Below are positions 1-8,100 of a DNA stretch of 64,000 nt, one piece after another. Both the position numbers and the translations under genes were made by a program. The notes below the pieces were generated by a model that saw only the letters and a list, made by a program, of their open reading frames with translations, was not told the origin of the DNA and did no database searches. The stretch is from Gracilibacillus dipsosauri (lineage in GTDB: Bacteria; Bacillota; Bacilli; Bacillales; Amphibacillaceae). Location: contig NZ_QGTD01000008.1 in the NCBI RefSeq assembly GCF_003176895.1, forward strand, positions 124,001-188,000, given 5' to 3'. How positions within the stretch are numbered: position 1 is the first letter of the stretch; each line of letters starts with the position of its first letter.

Positions 1-93
1 CAAACATTCTTTGATACAGAGGATAACCAAGTGAAAGACGATAAAGGCGGAGTAATTGATTTCCGCAAACAAAAAGAGGGAGGAACTAAATAA
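1..93 (+). CDS. C-terminal end of an early phage protein (partial)
   Basis: An open frame enters from the left edge and ends at the TAA at 91-93, giving 30 residues that finish FRKQKEGGTK. The stop overlaps the ATG of the next gene by one base, so the two are probably co-translated in the early operon. The tail is too short to assign. A recombination or nuclease function would fit the position but is not supported by any visible motif. Confidence 0.6.
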   Translation, partial: QTFFDTEDNQVKDDKGGVIDFRKQKEGGTK

Positions 94-809
94 TGATTAG
101 AGAAGCAATTGAATACATTGTTGGGCTTGGAAATAGAGAAACCTTTACGGAGAATGGCCAAACGTATGTTACTGGAGATGTTCGCCTGTTAAAAGAACCG
201 CTACCTGCAGAAATTAAAGTAAGCACCCTTTCGGCACTTGTAAAGTACGCAAAATCTGTATTTGATGGAGAAGAAAAATTTCTCATTCACATTGTTAGTC
301 CTACAAAAGTCCGCTTATTGTCTTCGTTAAATTTAGATGCTGAAAGATCTACATGGGTGGAATCAAATGCATTATTACCAGACATACCATATGGAAGGTA
401 TCTAGATATGGAAGAATTCAATATCCTATTACAATCCGCTTTCTTAGATAACGATACAAGGAAAATTCTTTTGAAAGTAGTCGGTAATGTAAAAGATGAA
501 GATGTGAAAAATTATGGAGATGACGGAGTCTCTCAAACGGTTACCGCCAAAACTGGTGTTGCACAGGTAGCGGATGTAGTTGTCCCTAATCCAGTGGAAC
601 TTGCGCCATTTAGAACCTTTGTGGATCTCGATCAACCGGAGTCTGATTTTGTATTCAGAATGAGAAAAGGACCTTCAGGACCAACCGGAGCATTATTTGA
701 AGCGGATGGTGGAATGTGGAGATTAGAAGCCATAGCTTTAATTAGAAACTATTTAACTGAGAATCTAGCAGAAGAAATCGAATCAGGTAATATTCATATT
801 TTATCGTAA
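93..809 (+). CDS. Phage protein resembling DUF2303 (YfdQ-like)
   Basis: 238 residues of unknown function. The C-terminal half has a pattern I associate with the YfdQ/DUF2303 phage family: a stretch like NPVELAPFRTF, then DQPESDFVFRMR, then ALFEADGGMWRLEA (roughly residues 168-218). The start codon overlaps the previous stop and is preceded by GGGAGG. It lies upstream of the replication genes, so an early role in DNA metabolism is likely. The family assignment is from remembered motif similarity and is only moderately sure. Confidence 0.6.
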   Translation: MIREAIEYIVGLGNRETFTENGQTYVTGDVRLLKEPLPAEIKVSTLSALVKYAKSVFDGEEKFLIHIVSPTKVRLLSSLNLDAERSTWVESNALLPDIPYGRYLDMEEFNILLQSAFLDNDTRKILLKVVGNVKDEDVKNYGDDGVSQTVTAKTGVAQVADVVVPNPVELAPFRTFVDLDQPESDFVFRMRKGPSGPTGALFEADGGMWRLEAIALIRNYLTENLAEEIESGNIHILS

Positions 810-866
810 TGGGTAGCGGTTATTCCGTTATCCCAATTACATCAAGAAAAGGAGACGAAGGCAATC

Positions 867-1547
867 ATGAACGAGTTGGTTTTCATTCAGGATAATCAAG
901 TAGTTACAGATAGTTTAACCGTAGCAGAGGTTTTCAATAAAAGCCATAATCACGTATTAAGAGATATAGCGACTCAATTAGAAAAATTAAGTGCAGCTGG
1001 AGAAGAAGAATGGGGTATGACCAACTTTGGACAGACCCGTTATCAAAACACGCAGAACAATCAATGGTACACCAAATATAATTTAACAGAGGATGCGTTT
1101 GCAATTATTGCAATGTCATACGTAACTCCAGAAGCAATGAAAATGAAAATTAAATTCCTAGATGAATTCAAAAAAATGAAGAAGGCATTAGAACAACCAC
1201 ATCCATTAAGTGAACGTGATCGACTAATAGCATCCATGAAACTAACTATTGAATCTGCTGAAAAACTAGAAGGAATAGAAGAAGATGTGGCCAATTTAAG
1301 AACACGTTTCGATAATGAATTAACTTTAAATCATGGACAAGCAACTTCTTTAAATCATGCAGTGAAAAAACGAGTAGAAAAATTGTGGAATAGTGGCTGG
1401 ACTGGAGTATTGGAAAGCAAAAGTCAAATGTATTCTAATTTGTACAGTCAACTAAAAAGAGCATTCCATGCACCTACCTATCGCGAAATCAAGCGGATTG
1501 ATTTTGACGAAGCAATGAATTGGGTAAATGCATGGAGACCTCTATAA
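867..1547 (+). CDS. Rha-family regulatory protein with ORF6C domain
   Basis: 226 residues. The N-terminal part (about 1-110) has the Rha signature, including FNKSHNHVLRDI, and the C-terminal part (about 130-226) resembles the phage ORF6C domain (KRVEKLW followed by YSNLYSQLKRAF). Rha proteins interfere with lysogeny control or act as antirepressors, so a regulatory DNA-binding role is expected. The ATG at 867 has AAAGGAGA 11 bases upstream. A hairpin follows the gene. Confidence 0.8.
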   Translation: MNELVFIQDNQVVTDSLTVAEVFNKSHNHVLRDIATQLEKLSAAGEEEWGMTNFGQTRYQNTQNNQWYTKYNLTEDAFAIIAMSYVTPEAMKMKIKFLDEFKKMKKALEQPHPLSERDRLIASMKLTIESAEKLEGIEEDVANLRTRFDNELTLNHGQATSLNHAVKKRVEKLWNSGWTGVLESKSQMYSNLYSQLKRAFHAPTYREIKRIDFDEAMNWVNAWRPL

Positions 1548-1569
1548 CGTAATCTGCTCTTAACCAGGT

Positions 1570-1597
1570 GTAGGGTGATGTTGCAGCATCTCCCTAC
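1570..1597 (+). terminator. Hairpin between rha-like and replication genes
   Basis: The arms GTAGGG-GATG and CATC-CCCTAC pair around a short loop with one internal T-T mismatch. No T-run follows directly, so this may be a weak terminator, a processing site or a translation-control hairpin. Confidence 0.4.
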
Positions 1598-1657
1598 TAA
1601 CAATCTATGTCCTTATTTTAACCATATGTCAGAAAATAAACAAGTGAGGGAAAAGAA

Positions 1658-2731
1658 ATGGCTAAATTTCGTATGATACACACTGAATTTTGGAATGATC
1701 CACGAGTAGTAGAGGAATTCACTCCGGAAGATAAATTGTTTTATTTATATTTGTTAACTAACTCCAAAACAACGCAAATTGGAATCTACCAAATTACCAA
1801 AAAACAAATGGCTTTTGATATGGGATATTCCATCGAAACCGTTAATGCCTTAGTCGATCGATTTGTAAATCATCATAATATTATTGTCTACAATCCGGAC
1901 ACAAGAGAGGTTGCGATTAAAAACTGGGGAAAATACAACTTTAATCGAGGAGGAAAGCCAGTCATTGATTGTGTCACTTCTGAATTAAAAGAAGTGAAGG
2001 ATAAAAACCTCATTCAATTAGTGGCTGAACGAATCGATAAGGAGGAAATTAGAGCCATTTACGACTCGTATAACGACACGTCAGACGATACGGAACACGA
2101 TACGTCAAGCGAAACGACTAACGATACGGATAACGAATCGCAAGGCAATAAAAAGCAAGAATCCCATGACAGCAATAGTTCTTACGATACGTCAGACGAC
2201 TCGTCCACGACAAGGGGACAAGAAAAAGAAGAAGAAGAAGAAAAAGAAGAAGAAAAAGAAGAACAACAACAAAAAGAATTATATGGTGGCGGTCTTCGTG
2301 ATGAAGGATTTGGTGAGGTGGTCCATTTTTATAAAAACAACCTTCAAATTGGAGTATCCGAAACCAGTTTCAATATGGAATTAATTCAACAGTTTTATGA
2401 AGAATGGGGTAGCGAATTACTGTTAGCTGCAATGAAGTTAGCAGCACAGAAAGAAGCGAAAGGAACCGCTTATGTGGAAGCTGTTTTAAAACGTTGGAAA
2501 GAGTATGGTGTGAAAAGTGTGGAGGATGCTCGATCCTATCAACGACAACTAAAGAAAAAATCACCCTATTATCCAAATAATCCAAAGCAAGATATTAAAC
2601 CAGATTGGTATGAAAAGCATAAACAAGAGACCCAAGCGAACAAGCAAGAGTTATCCGATGAAGAAAAAGAAAAAGCGGCTGCTGAAGCGGATAAAATGCT
2701 ACAGGAATACTTATCAGAACAGACTTCATGA
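1658..2731 (+). CDS. DnaD-like phage replication initiation protein
   Basis: 357 residues. The N-terminal winged-helix region (about 1-110; start MAKFRMIHTEFWND) is typical of phage DnaD-like replication proteins. It is followed by a low-complexity linker of four-residue DT-rich repeats and a Glu/Lys-rich tract. The C-terminal DnaB_2/DnaD helicase-loader domain lies at about 215-290 (FGEVVHFYKNNLQIG, then EAVLKRWKEYGV). Such proteins bind the phage origin and recruit the host replicative helicase. The linker DNA carries 12-bp repeats that look like the origin itself. RBS GAGGG precedes the ATG. Confidence 0.85.
   Translation: MAKFRMIHTEFWNDPRVVEEFTPEDKLFYLYLLTNSKTTQIGIYQITKKQMAFDMGYSIETVNALVDRFVNHHNIIVYNPDTREVAIKNWGKYNFNRGGKPVIDCVTSELKEVKDKNLIQLVAERIDKEEIRAIYDSYNDTSDDTEHDTSSETTNDTDNESQGNKKQESHDSNSSYDTSDDSSTTRGQEKEEEEEKEEEKEEQQQKELYGGGLRDEGFGEVVHFYKNNLQIGVSETSFNMELIQQFYEEWGSELLLAAMKLAAQKEAKGTAYVEAVLKRWKEYGVKSVEDARSYQRQLKKKSPYYPNNPKQDIKPDWYEKHKQETQANKQELSDEEKEKAAAEADKMLQEYLSEQTS
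2061..2207 (+). repeat. 12-bp iterons, candidate phage replication origin
   Basis: Seven head-to-tail 12-bp units start at 2061, 2073, 2085, 2097, 2109, 2121 and 2133. Two more start at 2184 and 2196. The consensus is ACGATACG(T/G)NAN. Because 12 bp is four codons, they also encode xDTx-type protein repeats in the linker of the replication protein. Placing iterons inside the initiator gene is a common phage origin layout. Confidence 0.6.
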
Positions 2732-2743
2732 GGATGATACGAC

Positions 2744-3073
2744 ATGGCAACTAGACTAGGTGAGTATTTACCGTATTCAAAAGAACAACAGTTAGGTAAA
2801 AAACGAACGAAGAAAAGCAGAAATTTTAGTCCGAAAGTAAAGCGTGAAATATTTGAGCGGGACCAATGGAGATGTGTAAGGTGTGGGTCTCATTATCTTG
2901 AAAAAGTTCCTCACCATATCACCTTTAAGTCACAAGGCGGAACAGGTAAAAAACGAAATGGAGCAACAGTTTGCATTGATTGTCACAGATCCGCTCATAG
3001 ACAAGATGAAGTAAGAAGATGGTTTGAAAAGTGGCGAGATAAATATCTAGATCAGAATGGAGATTTGATCTAG
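2744..3073 (+). CDS. HNH endonuclease (early region)
   Basis: 109 residues with an HNH fold signature. A zinc pair CVRCG at about 43-47, the catalytic HH in PHHITFKSQGG at about 56-66, and the second pair CIDCH at about 77-81 followed by RSAH. A basic N-terminus precedes it. It sits between the replication protein and the Dam-like methylase, so a role in recombination or homing within the early module is possible; the substrate is not visible. Confidence 0.85.
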   Translation: MATRLGEYLPYSKEQQLGKKRTKKSRNFSPKVKREIFERDQWRCVRCGSHYLEKVPHHITFKSQGGTGKKRNGATVCIDCHRSAHRQDEVRRWFEKWRDKYLDQNGDLI

Positions 3074-3084
3074 GAGGTGGAATA

Positions 3085-3891
3085 TTGAAAAGAATATTAA
3101 ATTATCCAGGTAGTAAATGGAGCATGGCACAGTGGATTATTGATCATATGCCGAAACATGAAACATATTTAGAGCCTTTCTTTGGATCCGGTGCTGTCTA
3201 TTTTAATAAACCGGTTTCTGCAGTTGAAACAATAAATGATATTGATGGAAGGCTTGTTAATATGTTCAGAATTATGAGAGATCATCCGATTGAATTAGCT
3301 CAAAAAGTGGAACTAACTCCATATTCAAGAGCTGAATATGACCTATCTTTTGATATAACGGATAACAAAATTGAGGATGCTAGGAGAATGCTTACAAGAT
3401 GTTGGTTTGCGATAGGCGGTAAAACAGTATCTAAAAGCGGATGGCGTTGTTTAATAAGTAAAAATGGACCTAGGGTAGTTGCTGATTGGAATAGGATTCC
3501 AGAAAGAATCAAGCAGGTTAGTGAAAGATTAAAATTTACTCAAATTGAATGTTTTAACGCACTAGATTTAATACAGAGATATAACCGAAAAGAAGTATTA
3601 ATATATGCCGATCCGCCTTATTTGTTTGATACTAGGCAATCCAAACAATATAAACATGAAATGGGTAATGACGAACACTTTCATTTAATTGAAGTATTAA
3701 AAGATCATCAGGGACCTGTTTTATTGTCTGGTTATTCTCATGAAATTTATTTGAACGAACTAAAAGATTGGACATTAGTAACTAAAGATTCTGTCGCTTT
3801 AGGCGGAGCAAAAAGAATAGAAAGTCTTTGGTTAAATCCAATGGCAGCTGAACAAATGAAACAATTTACCTTATTCGAGTTAGATGGATAG
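3085..3891 (+). CDS. Dam-like DNA N6-adenine methyltransferase (D12 class)
   Basis: 268 residues. The N-terminus has the AdoMet motif of D12-class enzymes (NYPGSKW, then EPFFGSGAVYF at about 30-41), and the catalytic motif IV DPPY is at about 174-177. It probably methylates adenine, with GATC as a family-typical target, protecting phage DNA or altering regulation. It starts with TTG at 3085 behind a strong AGGAGGTGG. Target specificity cannot be read from the sequence. Confidence 0.88.
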   Translation: MKRILNYPGSKWSMAQWIIDHMPKHETYLEPFFGSGAVYFNKPVSAVETINDIDGRLVNMFRIMRDHPIELAQKVELTPYSRAEYDLSFDITDNKIEDARRMLTRCWFAIGGKTVSKSGWRCLISKNGPRVVADWNRIPERIKQVSERLKFTQIECFNALDLIQRYNRKEVLIYADPPYLFDTRQSKQYKHEMGNDEHFHLIEVLKDHQGPVLLSGYSHEIYLNELKDWTLVTKDSVALGGAKRIESLWLNPMAAEQMKQFTLFELDG

Positions 3892-3920
3892 AAATACAAT
3901 GATGAGATGGGAGTAGTTAA

Positions 3921-4394
3921 ATGTTAAACAGAGTGGTACTGGTTGGAAGGTTAACGAAAGATCCTAATTTACGCTATACACCAAACGGAGTAGCGGTTGC
4001 TAATTTTACTATAGCGGTAAATAGACCTTTCACCAATCAAAATAATGAACGAGAAGCGGATTTTATTAATTGTGTGGTATGGAGAAGACCTGCTGAGAAT
4101 CTAGCAAACTTTATGAGTAAAGGCAGCTTAATTGGAGTAGACGGCCGGATTCAAACAAGAAATTATGATAACCAAGAAGGTAATCGAGTCTTTATCACAG
4201 AGGTACTAGCAGAATCTATTCAATTTCTTGAATCTAAAAGCGGATCCGCTAACCAATCTAGCAATCCATCTCCAAACAATAGTCAATATCAATCTAACCA
4301 AAATCAATCAAATAAATCAGCAAATGATAACAGCAAGCCATTCGATGGTGAAGCAGAACCTATTGATATTTCTGATGACGATTTACCCTTTTAG
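3921..4394 (+). CDS. ssb: Single-stranded DNA-binding protein
   Basis: 157 residues. The OB-fold domain (about 1-105) begins [15 protein letters not shown] and contains [18 protein letters not shown] Gln/Asn/Ser-rich linker leads to the acidic tip DISDDDLPF, which docks SSB partner proteins. It coats ssDNA in phage replication and recombination and lies in the early replication cluster, distinct from the host ssb locus. Confidence 0.95.
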   Translation: MLNRVVLVGRLTKDPNLRYTPNGVAVANFTIAVNRPFTNQNNEREADFINCVVWRRPAENLANFMSKGSLIGVDGRIQTRNYDNQEGNRVFITEVLAESIQFLESKSGSANQSSNPSPNNSQYQSNQNQSNKSANDNSKPFDGEAEPIDISDDDLPF

Positions 4395-4423
4395 AGGTCA
4401 GCAACGAGAAAGGAGCGAGTGAG

Positions 4424-5119
4424 GTGAAAACCAGATTAATAGATGGCGAATACGTGACCATTGAAGATATCATCCAAAAACATCAACGTTATGTCCATAA
4501 ACAAGCAAGTCGCTATAGCAAAGAAGCATCCTTTTATGGCATGACAAAAGATGATCTCTATCAAGCTGGTTGTATTGGATTGATAAAAGCATTTGAGAAA
4601 TACAAAGAATCAAAAAAGAATAAATTTATCTCTTTTGCATCGCAATACATCACAGGCTATATAAAACGAGAAATCTCAAATACTAATCACCTGATCCGCT
4701 TACCACAAAACATATATGATTTAGTATCTAAAATTAAAGCGGAAGGCTGGGAGGACAAGCCAGCTGAATATATTGCGAAAAAGATGAATCTCACTATCAC
4801 GAGAGTCGAAACTGCTTTAAGTTACCTGGGCTATTTTATTGGATCAACAGATAAAAAAATCACCACAGATGAAAACAAGGAAATGACTGTACTGGATATT
4901 GTTACTACTGGTGAGGATTTTACAGAAAATTTATCCATAAGAGAGTTTATCAATCTATTAGATGATCGAGAAAGAACGGTCTTAATGATGAGGTTGGAAG
5001 GCTACCGCATTACGGAATTAGGTCCATTGTTAGGAAAAAGTAGAAGTTATGGATATATCGTGTTGAAAGTAGTGAAGGAAAAATACCACCATTATTTTCA
5101 ACCTACTGTTGCTTTATAA
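4424..5119 (+). CDS. Phage-encoded sigma-70 family sigma factor
   Basis: 231 residues with a GTG start behind AGGAGCGAGTGAG. Region 2 (about 30-85) contains DDLYQAGCIGLIKAFEKY followed by FASQYITGYIKREI. Region 3-like sequence with EYIAKKMNLTITRVE follows, and a short region 4 ends in a helix-turn-helix (about 165-220). The region 2 wording resembles the sigma-B/F/G group, including sporulation sigmas. It may switch transcription to phage middle or late genes. Whether it reads host-type promoters is unknown. Confidence 0.85.
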   Translation: MKTRLIDGEYVTIEDIIQKHQRYVHKQASRYSKEASFYGMTKDDLYQAGCIGLIKAFEKYKESKKNKFISFASQYITGYIKREISNTNHLIRLPQNIYDLVSKIKAEGWEDKPAEYIAKKMNLTITRVETALSYLGYFIGSTDKKITTDENKEMTVLDIVTTGEDFTENLSIREFINLLDDRERTVLMMRLEGYRITELGPLLGKSRSYGYIVLKVVKEKYHHYFQPTVAL

Positions 5120-5131
5120 GGAGTGGAGATT

Positions 5132-5245
5132 TTGAAGCTATATGTACTGGAACGTTATGTGCAAAATTTAGATGGTGAATGGCTCCAGGAGATTATAACT
5201 TACAAAAGCAAGCCAATAATATTTAGTTATATTGTATGGTTATGA
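5132..5245 (+). CDS. Small phage protein, 37 aa, unknown
   Basis: A 37-residue frame (MKLYVLERYV...) starts with TTG behind AAGGAGTGG, 12 bases after the sigma factor stop. It is hydrophobic at the C-terminus (PIIFSYIVWL). The good RBS and tight spacing support translation, but I recognise no family. Confidence 0.45.
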   Translation: MKLYVLERYVQNLDGEWLQEIITYKSKPIIFSYIVWL

Positions 5246-5266
5246 GATAGTACAAGCATTTAAAAT

Positions 5267-5291
5267 AGAGGCCCAATAAGCTCAGGCCTCT
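5267..5291 (+). terminator. Hairpin after sigma factor segment
   Basis: AGAGGCC at 5267-5273 pairs with GGCCTCT at 5285-5291 over an 11-base loop. It is GC-rich for this region but lacks a clear T-run, so it may be a weak terminator or a processing signal. Confidence 0.5.
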
Positions 5292-5312
5292 CATGATTAA
5301 GGAAAACATACG

Positions 5313-5350
5313 TTCCCCTTGAGATTTATTATATCACTTTGAGAGGGGAA
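5313..5350 (+). promoter_or_regulatory. Inverted repeat covering the methylase RBS
   Basis: TTCCCCT at 5313-5319 is complementary to AGGGGAA at 5344-5350, which is the ribosome-binding region of the next gene. Folding would hide the RBS and could delay or limit translation of the methyltransferase. This is inferred from sequence only. Confidence 0.4.
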
Positions 5351-5356
5351 AAGGAA

Positions 5357-6130
5357 ATGGAAATAAAACAAAACACAATTTATCACATGGACTGCTTGGA
5401 AGGAATGAAACATATACCAGATAAAACGGTGGATATGATTTTATGCGATTTGCCTTATGGTACCACCGCGTGCAAATGGGATGAGATTATTCCTTTTGAT
5501 TTGTTGTGGGAGCAATATAAAAGAGTTATTAAAGATAATGGGGCCATTGTTTTAACAGCTAGTCAACCTTTTACGACAAAGTTAATAGCCAGCAATTTGA
5601 GTTGGTTCCGATATGAGTGGATCTGGAAGAAAGGGAAACATACAACCGGCTTCCAAAATGCAAAGCGGATGCCATTGAAAAATCACGAAAACATTTGTGT
5701 CTTTTATAAAAAATCACCTACCTATCATCCGCAAGGGTTGATACCGCTACTAAAAGTTAGAAAGTCTAAAAGAAAAAATGTAGGTGGTATATTCAAAGAA
5801 GGTGATAAAAGCCTAATGAAAGAATACACAACTACCCATACCAATTATCCAAAATCAATTTTAGATTTTTCTAGAGATAGTAAAACATTTCATCCTACAC
5901 AAAAACCAATAAGGCTATTTGAGTATCTTATTCAAACATATACAAACCCAAAAGACACCGTCCTAGACAATTGCATGGGATCCTTTACAACTGCAGTGGC
6001 CTGTGACAATACCCAACGTAACTGGATCGGTTTTGAAATGGATAAGGAATACTCTGAAAAAGGTTTAAAACGAATTAATGATAATAGAGAAATACTCGAG
6101 TTAGAACCAGTCAAAATAATATCGAAATAA
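5357..6130 (+). CDS. DNA methyltransferase (N4/N6 type, DNA_methylase family)
   Basis: 257 residues from the ATG at 5357, chosen because GAGAGGGGAAAAGG lies just upstream; an in-frame TTG at 5339 would precede that site. Catalytic motif IV DLPYGTT is at about 30-36 and the AdoMet motif (VLDNCMGSFTTAVAC) is near 205-220, the beta-type order. It resembles phage enzymes that methylate adenine or cytosine-N4 in short sites. With the D12 methylase upstream, this prophage carries two independent methylases. Confidence 0.85.
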   Translation: MEIKQNTIYHMDCLEGMKHIPDKTVDMILCDLPYGTTACKWDEIIPFDLLWEQYKRVIKDNGAIVLTASQPFTTKLIASNLSWFRYEWIWKKGKHTTGFQNAKRMPLKNHENICVFYKKSPTYHPQGLIPLLKVRKSKRKNVGGIFKEGDKSLMKEYTTTHTNYPKSILDFSRDSKTFHPTQKPIRLFEYLIQTYTNPKDTVLDNCMGSFTTAVACDNTQRNWIGFEMDKEYSEKGLKRINDNREILELEPVKIISK

Positions 6131-6150
6131 GATAATGAGGTGTATAAAAA

Positions 6151-6282
6151 ATGCGAGCAAAAGTAGTTATCGTATTGTCGGTAATAGTGCTCTTGATCAT
6201 TATTGGATTTGCATCATACGAAAAGCCGAAAGTGGTTAAGAATCATAGTCATAAGGAAACTGTGATAACAGAGAAGGAGTGA
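6151..6282 (+). CDS. Small single-pass membrane protein, 43 aa
   Basis: Begins MRAKVVIVLSVIVLLIIIGF, a signal-anchor-like membrane segment, then a short charged tail rich in Lys and His. The RBS ATGAGGTG is upstream. Its 3' end overlaps the start region of the dUTPase gene and supplies that gene's AAGGAG. Function unknown. Confidence 0.55.
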   Translation: MRAKVVIVLSVIVLLIIIGFASYEKPKVVKNHSHKETVITEKE

Positions 6283-6287
6283 TCGGA

Positions 6288-6851
6288 GTGAATTGGCAAA
6301 AACTATTAGAGATCCAAGGCGGACTAGATGAACATATAATCGATAGCAAAGGATTAGAAGGGCAGGAATTGCTAGATAAAAAGATTCTCGCTTTGCAAGT
6401 GGAGTTAGGGGAGCTTGCGAATGAGTGGAGAGGGTTTAAGTTTTGGAGTGATGACCAGGAGGCAAAAACTAATCAGTTTTGTTTGCACAAACTAGAATGG
6501 ACTAACCCACTACTAGAAGAATACGTAGACTGTCTCCATTTTATTTTGAGCATCTCATTAAGTTTAGGAATTACTCACGAAGATATTGTCGTTGAGGATG
6601 ATTTAACTGGGGAAACCGTAACTGAAACTTTCAACGAACTGTTTGGTTACATCACAGCATTATACACATTAAAAGAAGTAAATATTCCTGCATCAATAAC
6701 ATTCGATGATATACAAGCTTCCGTTAACGAATTAATAGAGTGTTTTGTTGGGCTAGGAGAGAAACACTTAGGGTTTAGTTGGGATGAGGTGGAAAAAGCC
6801 TACTTGGATAAAAATAAAATCAACCATGCTAGGCAAGAAAACGGATATTAG
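6288..6851 (+). CDS. Dimeric all-alpha dUTPase (MazG-like)
   Basis: 187 residues. The motif ALQVELGELANEWRGFKFWS (about 34-53) and the downstream EEYVDCLHF (about 72-80) are the metal-binding Glu/Asp motifs of dimeric dUTP pyrophosphatases of Gram-positive phages. It hydrolyses dUTP to dUMP, limiting uracil in phage DNA. The GTG at 6288 is preferred over the GTG at 6279, because the AAGGAG at 6274-6279 would overlap the earlier start. Confidence 0.85.
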   Translation: MNWQKLLEIQGGLDEHIIDSKGLEGQELLDKKILALQVELGELANEWRGFKFWSDDQEAKTNQFCLHKLEWTNPLLEEYVDCLHFILSISLSLGITHEDIVVEDDLTGETVTETFNELFGYITALYTLKEVNIPASITFDDIQASVNELIECFVGLGEKHLGFSWDEVEKAYLDKNKINHARQENGY

Positions 6852-6862
6852 GAGCGGTTGAA

Positions 6863-7012
6863 ATGAAGCCAAATAAAAGAGAATCTATCATCCAACAATT
6901 AAGCCTGGTAAGCGGATATAGCGAAACATACTATCATAAATTAACCGACCGTGAATTAAGAAAAGAAATGGAGCGGTACTATGGCCAAAACGATGGAAGA
7001 GAAGATCGATGA
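6863..7012 (+). CDS. Small phage protein, 49 aa
   Basis: MKPNKRESIIQQL... is preceded by AGGAGCGG. It contains a helical LTDRELRKEMERYYG segment reminiscent of the short BH0509-type proteins in Bacillaceae, a weak resemblance. It overlaps the next gene by 32 bases in another frame. Confidence 0.45.
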   Translation: MKPNKRESIIQQLSLVSGYSETYYHKLTDRELRKEMERYYGQNDGREDR

Positions 7013-7385
7013 AAACCTAAGAGAATTTAAAAGGTACCAGCGACAGTTAAAACAAATAGCGGATGAAGATATTGTCACAAGAATCAATGTACTTGCTAAG
7101 CAACTAGTATTTATTGGTCGCTTAGCAAGCATCTTCTCCGAACATAGCAAACAACTTTACGCTTACCGAAAACAAGTACATACGGAGGCGTATTTAGCAG
7201 CTAAGAAACATAAACAACAGATGGCTGAAAAAGCTGTAATTCAAATCCGTAAAGAAGAAACAGAAGCATATGGCAATGCAAAGAAGTGGAACACTGCATT
7301 TATCACAACAAGAGAAGAAATCAATGCTCTCAAGTATAAAATAAAAATCAATTTAGCGGATGGTAGCAACTACACCAATTATTAA
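6981..7385 (+). CDS. Phage protein of unknown function, helical
   Basis: 134 residues, almost entirely charged alpha-helix (Lys, Glu, Gln-rich), with no enzyme motif. It lies between the dUTPase and the late activator, in the early/middle operon. It overlaps the preceding small gene. No family recognised. Confidence 0.7.
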   Translation: MAKTMEEKIDENLREFKRYQRQLKQIADEDIVTRINVLAKQLVFIGRLASIFSEHSKQLYAYRKQVHTEAYLAAKKHKQQMAEKAVIQIRKEETEAYGNAKKWNTAFITTREEINALKYKIKINLADGSNYTNY

Positions 7386-7409
7386 TCATCACAGATTGCG
7401 AGGGATAAT

Positions 7410-7847
7410 ATGCAAGAATTAAAGATCACCAAGCCTACATTTAAGAAGGTAGAAGCGGAGTGGTTCAACTATAATAAAACATTGAATGAAATCAAATTAT
7501 TAGAAGATGCCATCCTTTATCCTTTTGAAGAGGATCCGGATGATCCAACCATTGTAAAAGGTGCTAATTCAGTTCAAATGCCTGGCAATCCTACTGAGAG
7601 GGTTGCCACTAGGTTATCTACTCATAAACAATTAAGTTATTTGAGAGAGATTACTAGTGCGATTGAGACGGTATACAATGAGTCGCCAGATGAATATAAA
7701 AAACTAGTGCAATTAAGATACTGGAATAAAGGGACCAAACTTACATGGGATGGCATTGCTCTTAAATTAAACATCAGTGAACGACAAGCTAGAAGATGGA
7801 GGAATGAAATTGTTCAAGCGACTATAGAAGTATTAGGATGGCGATAA
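7410..7847 (+). CDS. ArpU/RinA-type late transcription activator
   Basis: 145 residues. The C-terminal helix-turn-helix (about 98-145) reads VQLRYWNKG, then WDGIALKLNISERQARRWRNEIV, matching ArpU-like phage packaging/lysis regulators. The N-terminal half is helical with an acidic loop. It is the last gene before the late region, and three phased direct repeats start directly at its stop codon, the likely binding site. It should switch on the structural operon. Confidence 0.85.
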   Translation: MQELKITKPTFKKVEAEWFNYNKTLNEIKLLEDAILYPFEEDPDDPTIVKGANSVQMPGNPTERVATRLSTHKQLSYLREITSAIETVYNESPDEYKKLVQLRYWNKGTKLTWDGIALKLNISERQARRWRNEIVQATIEVLGWR

Positions 7848-7890
7848 ATGTCCGGATGATGTCCGTTTTGTGTTCCAATTAAGCTATATT
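7848..7890 (+). promoter_or_regulatory. Candidate late promoter with 11-bp phased activator repeats
   Basis: Three units of 11 bp follow each other: ATGTCCGGATG (7848), ATGTCCGTTTT (7859) and GTGTTCCAATT (7870). A TATATT -10-like box lies at 7885-7890. One-turn spacing with no clear -35 box fits an activator-dependent promoter driven by the adjacent ArpU-like protein. Confidence 0.6.
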
Positions 7891-8045
7891 ATGTTAGTAT
7901 CAAAATATTCCCAATTTTAAACTTTAGTCCGAATTTTTCAGGTGGATGCTTTTTGTATACAATGTAATTGAACTTTAAAATAACGAGTGTTCATACCCTT
8001 TTCATTGGGATTATGGGTAAAATGTCATTTTTATGTTAAAAAAGC

Positions 8046-8071
8046 AGGATTATGTTCCTTATTTGTCGAAT
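8046..8071 (+). promoter_or_regulatory. Sigma-H-like promoter, cargo unit 1
   Basis: AGGATTA (8046-8052) and GTCGAAT (8065-8071) are separated by 12 bases. This fits the Bacillus sigma-H consensus RnAGGAwWW-N11/12-RnnGAAT. The same motif recurs before the TIR gene and the Ntn-hydrolase gene. Confidence 0.65.
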
Positions 8072-8100
8072 AAATAAACAAAACAAATAGGGGGAATGAC

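Noticed and set aside
2166-2384. A Lys-rich 72-residue frame overlapping the replication gene
   Set aside because: It is a shadow of the Glu/Lys repeat in the real frame, with no RBS and extreme composition.
6279-6287. Upstream GTG as dUTPase start
   Set aside because: It overlaps the AAGGAG that must serve as the RBS; the GTG at 6288 is correctly spaced.
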